Assembly: GCA_046296435.1 (NCBI GenBank)
Contig: JBKBLI010000086.1
Coordinates: forward strand, 1 to 9,386
DNA: 9,386 bases
Direction of reading: 5' to 3'
Source: M3007 sp046296435
GTDB taxonomy: Bacteria; Bacteroidota; Bacteroidia; Chitinophagales; Saprospiraceae
Shown: positions 6,262 through 9,386 of the stretch, one piece after another
Layout of the letters: every line of letters begins with the position of its first letter
Numbering within the stretch: position 1 is the stretch's first letter
Translations under genes and position numbers: made by a program
Notes under the pieces: generated by a model
Told to the model about the DNA's origin: nothing
Databases searched by the model: none
The model's input: the letters and a program-made list of their open reading frames with translations, nothing else

Positions 6262-7767
6262 ATGCGTAATTTTTTTTTAACCTTTTTCATTATCGTTCCA
6301 TGGGCGCTTTTCGCACAAAAAGCCAAAATCAATAACATCCTCAATCAGCCGCATCAGGAAATTGAGGCCTATGACACCCTGCGATTTGGCCGCTATCAGT
6401 CGCCCTTTTATCTGAATTTTGGCGAAGCCGCTATTCTCAACCCTTCAGATTACGACAGTATCCGCGCCTTGGGCAAAGTGCGTGTAGAGTATGTCTATTC
6501 ACAATTTTCAAAGTCTTTCCCCGGCCAACGTCGCCTGGATGAGGAGCGCTTTGCCGCGTTAGCTAAAATGGCGCCCGATCTGTTTGAGGATCCCAGCGTA
6601 AGTTGGGAGATCGTCCGCCAAACCCGGGGGAAGAGCCGGGAAGAAGCCGAGGGGCTGTTTCATGGTTTTGTTGTCACCTATCAGCCTCCTCTCAGTCCTA
6701 AGCGCCAAAAGGAGATCGAAGACCGCCTGGCTAAAGAGTTGGACTGCGTAAAAAAGCGGCCCCCGGCCGACGCGCCTCAGTTCCCGGGAGGCGAAGACTC
6801 CCTGCGCGCATGGCTAATCGAGAATATTCCGCTGCCCACCGTATCGGAGACCGGAGGCGACCGCGGTAAAAAACAGTACATGCTCCAATTCCTGATTGAC
6901 ACTGCGACGGGCACGCTTACTAAGGCAACCCTACCCAAAGGCATACACGAAGGTTACAAAAAGCGCCTGGTCGCCGCATTGGGTGAAATGCCGCGGTGGT
7001 TGCCGGGCAACCCCAACATACGCTTCATGCTCATGTTGAGTTTTGAGCCAGATAAAGCCTCCGGGCGCCGCACGCTCAACCCGCAACCGCTGCGCGGAAT
7101 CGATCCGATCCGCTGCAAAGACAAAGATGTCGAAGATGGAGAGCCTATCATAACCGAGGTCTTAACGCGTAATGCGCAATGGAAAAATATCCTTATGGTT
7201 GAAGACGTCACCGGGAGTATGCTTCCTTACGTAGCCGAACTATTGGTTTGGAATGCCCTTAGCGTTAATGCGCAAAAAGTCAGACACGTTGTCTTGTTCA
7301 ACGATGGCGACTCCAAGTCAAACGACGAAAAAGTCATCGGAAAAACCGGCGGCATCTATCACGTAAACTCCCGAAAGATCACGGTGCTTGAAGAGACCAT
7401 GGTGCGAGCCATGGTCGCGGGCAATGGCGGCGACACGCCCGAAAACGACATCGAGGCCATCATCGAAGGGCTAAAAGCCTGTCCGAGTTGCGACGAGGTC
7501 GTGCTCATTGCGGACAACAACGCTACGCCGCGCGATCTGGAACTGCTGAGTCAGATCGACAAGCCCGTGCGCGTCATCCTCTGCGGGGTGAAATATAGCG
7601 TCAACCCGGCTCATCTCTACATCGCTTGGAAAACCAAGGGATCGCTACACACCATCGACCGCGACATCAACGAATTGGCGGCTATGAAGGAAGGCGATGT
7701 GATTCGGGTAATGGATATACCTTTTCGGATCAAAGACGGTAAATTTACCCGCTTGAGCGAGGAGTAA
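6262..7767 (+). CDS. Secreted protein with TonB C-terminal-like and VWA domains
   Basis: 501 residues from the ATG at 6262, chosen because it opens a clean signal peptide (MRNFFLTFFIIVPWALFAQ, residues 1-19); no lipobox cysteine, so a soluble exported protein is likely. Residues 20-165 are an unassigned N-terminal region including LFHGFVVTY (132-140). Residues about 171-264 resemble a TonB C-terminal domain: APQFPGGEDSLRAWLIENI, then FLIDTATGTLTKA and a MPRWLPG motif. From about 305 to 445 there is a VWA-type domain: ILMVEDVTGSM holds the MIDAS pattern Asp315-x-Thr317-x-Ser319, followed by GNGGDTPEN (388-396) and VVLIADNN (413-420), giving Thr392 and Asp418 as further ligand candidates. A CPSC motif lies at 407-410. 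The function is unknown; a metal-dependent protein-binding role in the envelope is an inference. The next gene begins 122 nt downstream. Confidence 0.8.
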   Translation: MRNFFLTFFIIVPWALFAQKAKINNILNQPHQEIEAYDTLRFGRYQSPFYLNFGEAAILNPSDYDSIRALGKVRVEYVYSQFSKSFPGQRRLDEERFAALAKMAPDLFEDPSVSWEIVRQTRGKSREEAEGLFHGFVVTYQPPLSPKRQKEIEDRLAKELDCVKKRPPADAPQFPGGEDSLRAWLIENIPLPTVSETGGDRGKKQYMLQFLIDTATGTLTKATLPKGIHEGYKKRLVAALGEMPRWLPGNPNIRFMLMLSFEPDKASGRRTLNPQPLRGIDPIRCKDKDVEDGEPIITEVLTRNAQWKNILMVEDVTGSMLPYVAELLVWNALSVNAQKVRHVVLFNDGDSKSNDEKVIGKTGGIYHVNSRKITVLEETMVRAMVAGNGGDTPENDIEAIIEGLKACPSCDEVVLIADNNATPRDLELLSQIDKPVRVILCGVKYSVNPAHLYIAWKTKGSLHTIDRDINELAAMKEGDVIRVMDIPFRIKDGKFTRLSEE

Positions 7768-7889
7768 CAGGCAAGCTACGCGACCGCACGCCAAAAGGCG
7801 GAGTCGTCCTCCCGAACGATAAAAACTTATAACCGACGCGTGCCCGAACGCCATCGCCGATTCTGACGCGCTGCATCAACCGCTACTAT

Positions 7890-8720
7890 ATGCAAGACTT
7901 TTCGTTTGTCAACGCGAATAAGCAACTTTTGATCGGTAGAGACTGGCCCGTCGATACGCCTATGGCCGTGCTGGCCCTTGTGCATGGGCAAGGCGAGCAC
8001 TGCGGCCGGTATGCCCATGTCGCCGAATGGTTCAATACGCGTGGCATAGCCCTGATGGGCTTTGACCAACAGGGACATGGTCGCACCAAAGGCCCGAGAG
8101 GCGCGGCGCATAGCCTGAACTCCCTGCTCGACGACATTGGGCTTTTTGTCGAACAGGTAAAGGCGCGCTATCCTGATACGCCCGTATTCTTGTATGGGCA
8201 TTCAATGGGCGGGCAATTGGCGCTGAACTACCTGCTGCGACGCCCGTCGGAGCTAAAAGGAGGTATCATTACTTCGCCATGGATCAGCCTGGCTTTCGAG
8301 CCGCCTAAGCTCAAGGTGCTGGCCGGCAAATTGCTTTTCAGGCTGACGCCCATGCTCCACTTGCCCAACGGATTAGCGGTGCGCTTCATCTCGCGCGATC
8401 CGGAAGTGGTCAAAGCGTATCAGAGCGATCCTCTGGTACATAATAAAATAGGCGTAGGCGCCGCTATGGCGCTGCTCGAAGGCGCAGAATGGCTGCAACA
8501 GTATGCAGGCTCAAGCCCTCTGCCTGTACTCCTGATGCACGGCGGCGACGACCGCATCACGTCCTGCAAGGCATCGGCCGATTTTGCAAGCCGCGTAGCC
8601 AATGTCACGTGGCGCGAATGGCCGGACCTCTATCACGAGATGCACAACGAGCGCGCCAAGGAGCAAATCTTTGAGGCTATGCTGGATTTTGTAAAAAGCT
8701 GCCTGGACGGAGCAAAATAG
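7890..8720 (+). CDS. Alpha/beta hydrolase, monoacylglycerol lipase-like
   Basis: 276 residues, a normal length for this family. The N-terminal VHGQGEHCGRY (31-41) is the oxyanion-hole region typical of monoacylglycerol lipase and lysophospholipase-like hydrolases. DQQGHGRTKGPRG (59-71) follows. The nucleophile motif is GHSMGG with Ser105. The acid is probably Asp221 in HGGDDRIT, and the base His249 in LYHEMHNE. All three catalytic residues are therefore present. The cap region (about 130-200) contains DPLVHNK, also seen in the family. There is no signal peptide, so it is likely cytosolic. Relatives hydrolyse monoacylglycerols or other esters; the natural substrate cannot be read from sequence. 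The ATG has no clear Shine-Dalgarno site. The 122-nt gap upstream leaves open whether it has its own promoter. The gene ends just before a bidirectional terminator. Confidence 0.9.
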   Translation: MQDFSFVNANKQLLIGRDWPVDTPMAVLALVHGQGEHCGRYAHVAEWFNTRGIALMGFDQQGHGRTKGPRGAAHSLNSLLDDIGLFVEQVKARYPDTPVFLYGHSMGGQLALNYLLRRPSELKGGIITSPWISLAFEPPKLKVLAGKLLFRLTPMLHLPNGLAVRFISRDPEVVKAYQSDPLVHNKIGVGAAMALLEGAEWLQQYAGSSPLPVLLMHGGDDRITSCKASADFASRVANVTWREWPDLYHEMHNERAKEQIFEAMLDFVKSCLDGAK

Positions 8721-8743
8721 CCTTTGGCTGCGAGCCGCATAAG

Positions 8744-8790
8744 AATACCGCCTGTTCGCGTTTGGACGAATAGGCGGTATTTCTTTCTAT
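8744..8790. terminator. Bidirectional intrinsic terminator between the hydrolase and helicase genes
   Basis: AATACCGCCTGTTCG (8744-8758) pairs with CGAATAGGCGGTATT (8767-8781) with a single G-T pair, around an 8-nt loop. The flanks are AAG on the left and TTTCTTTCT on the right, so transcripts from either strand end in a stem followed by a U-rich stretch. It lies between convergent genes, 23 nt after the hydrolase stop and about 20 nt past the helicase stop on the other strand. Confidence 0.75.
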
Positions 8791-8801
8791 ACGGCAAAAC
8801 G

Positions 8802-9386
8802 CTATACGCTTTTGGCCTGATTAGCGGACTTCCCGCTACCGGACCGGCGGCGACGCGAGCGACTGCGGGCCGGCGGGGCGGGTTTGGCGGGCGCGGGCGC
8901 GGGGTCTTGAGCGAATGCGAGCGCGTAGGGGTGATCCGTTACAACGGGAACCTTTTTGCCGATCAGCTTTTCGATGTCGCGCAGCCATGGGCGCTCCTCT
9001 ACTTCGCAGAAGGAGTGTGCGACGCCTGACGCTCCCGCTCTGCCGGTGCGGCCTATTCGATGCACATAGGTCTCCGGAATGTTCGGAATGTCCAGATTGA
9101 TTACGCACGCCAGATCGTCCACATCGATTCCGCGCGCTGCAATATCGGTGGCGACCAGCACGCGGGTGACGCGGCTTTTGAAGTTGTTCAGCGCGCGCTG
9201 GCGGGCATTCTGGGCTTTGTTGCCGTGAATGGCCTCGGCGCCTACGCCCTTACCGACCAGAAACTTGACCACTTTATCGGCGCCGTGTTTGGTACGGGTA
9301 AAAACCAACGCAGATTCGATGCTGCTGTCTTTGAGCAATTCGAGCAGTAGGTTGTTCTTATCAGACTTGGATACGTGATAGATCCA
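8802..9386 (-). CDS. rhlE: RhlE-type DEAD-box RNA helicase, C-terminal part (5' end outside window)
   Basis: About 194 residues of the 3' part; the frame is open to the right edge (WIYHVSKSDKNNLLLELL precedes the TTG at 9338), so the start and the DEAD motif are beyond it. The visible portion is the second RecA-like domain: ALVFTRTKHGAD (motif IV region), VLVATDIAARGIDVDDL (motif V) and YVHRIGRTGRAG (motif VI with its arginines). The downstream LRDIEKLIGKKVPVV followed by HP matches the RhlE subfamily. The end is a low-complexity tail rich in Ala/Pro and then Arg/Ser/Lys, likely a flexible RNA-contacting extension. DEAD-box helicases use ATP to unwind short RNA duplexes; RhlE types act in ribosome assembly and RNA decay. 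The gene converges on the hydrolase gene and shares its terminator. Confidence 0.93.
   Translation of the reverse strand, partial: WIYHVSKSDKNNLLLELLKDSSIESALVFTRTKHGADKVVKFLVGKGVGAEAIHGNKAQNARQRALNNFKSRVTRVLVATDIAARGIDVDDLACVINLDIPNIPETYVHRIGRTGRAGASGVAHSFCEVEERPWLRDIEKLIGKKVPVVTDHPYALAFAQDPAPAPAKPAPPARSRSRRRRSGSGKSANQAKSV

Noticed and set aside
9060..9350. 96-codon + strand frame opposite the helicase
   Set aside because: Antisense to the conserved helicase motifs V and VI; the - strand reading is clearly the real one.

Overview
The window looks like a piece of a GC-rich chromosome from a member of the phylum Bacteroidota, probably an environmental lineage in the Saprospiria/Cytophagia range (an inference, since no rRNA is present). 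Three things point there: the C-terminal half of the gliding-motility ABC-transporter subunit GldG, a TonB-C-like domain with the Bacteroidota-style FPGG signature, and gene starts preceded by A/T tracts instead of clear Shine-Dalgarno sites. I see no tRNA, rRNA, CRISPR array, transposase, integrase or phage gene. Most of the window is ordinary chromosomal coding sequence.

Layout. Positions 1-2050 (+ strand) hold the 3' end of gldG, a small antibiotic-biosynthesis-monooxygenase (ABM) fold protein 5 nt behind it, and a metal-dependent cyclase/formamidase-like enzyme. upp (uracil phosphoribosyltransferase, - strand) converges on the cyclase gene; its best start is the ATG at 2773, not the upstream TTG. 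A 285-nt A/T-rich divergent spacer (2774-3058) separates upp from a tight + strand cluster: a secreted DUF4159 protein, purD and rmlA/rfbA. These three genes are joined by two ATGA stop/start overlaps, so they are very likely one translationally coupled operon. A 382-nt non-coding stretch (5880-6261) follows, with long A and T runs and a strong 17-bp hairpin.

The second half holds a secreted 501-residue protein that appears to join a TonB C-terminal-like domain to a von Willebrand A (VWA) domain with a MIDAS-type metal site, then a monoacylglycerol-lipase-like alpha/beta hydrolase. The 3' part of an RhlE-type DEAD-box RNA helicase (- strand) runs off the right edge. The hydrolase and helicase genes converge on a near-perfect hairpin with A/T-rich flanks, which looks like a bidirectional terminator.

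The genes mostly belong to housekeeping pathways (purine synthesis, pyrimidine salvage, dTDP-sugar synthesis, RNA remodelling) and do not form one obvious system. The points most worth following up are the TonB-C/VWA secreted protein, the conserved coupling (if any) of DUF4159 with purD and rmlA, and the two intergenic hairpins that share a CGAATA-containing arm.
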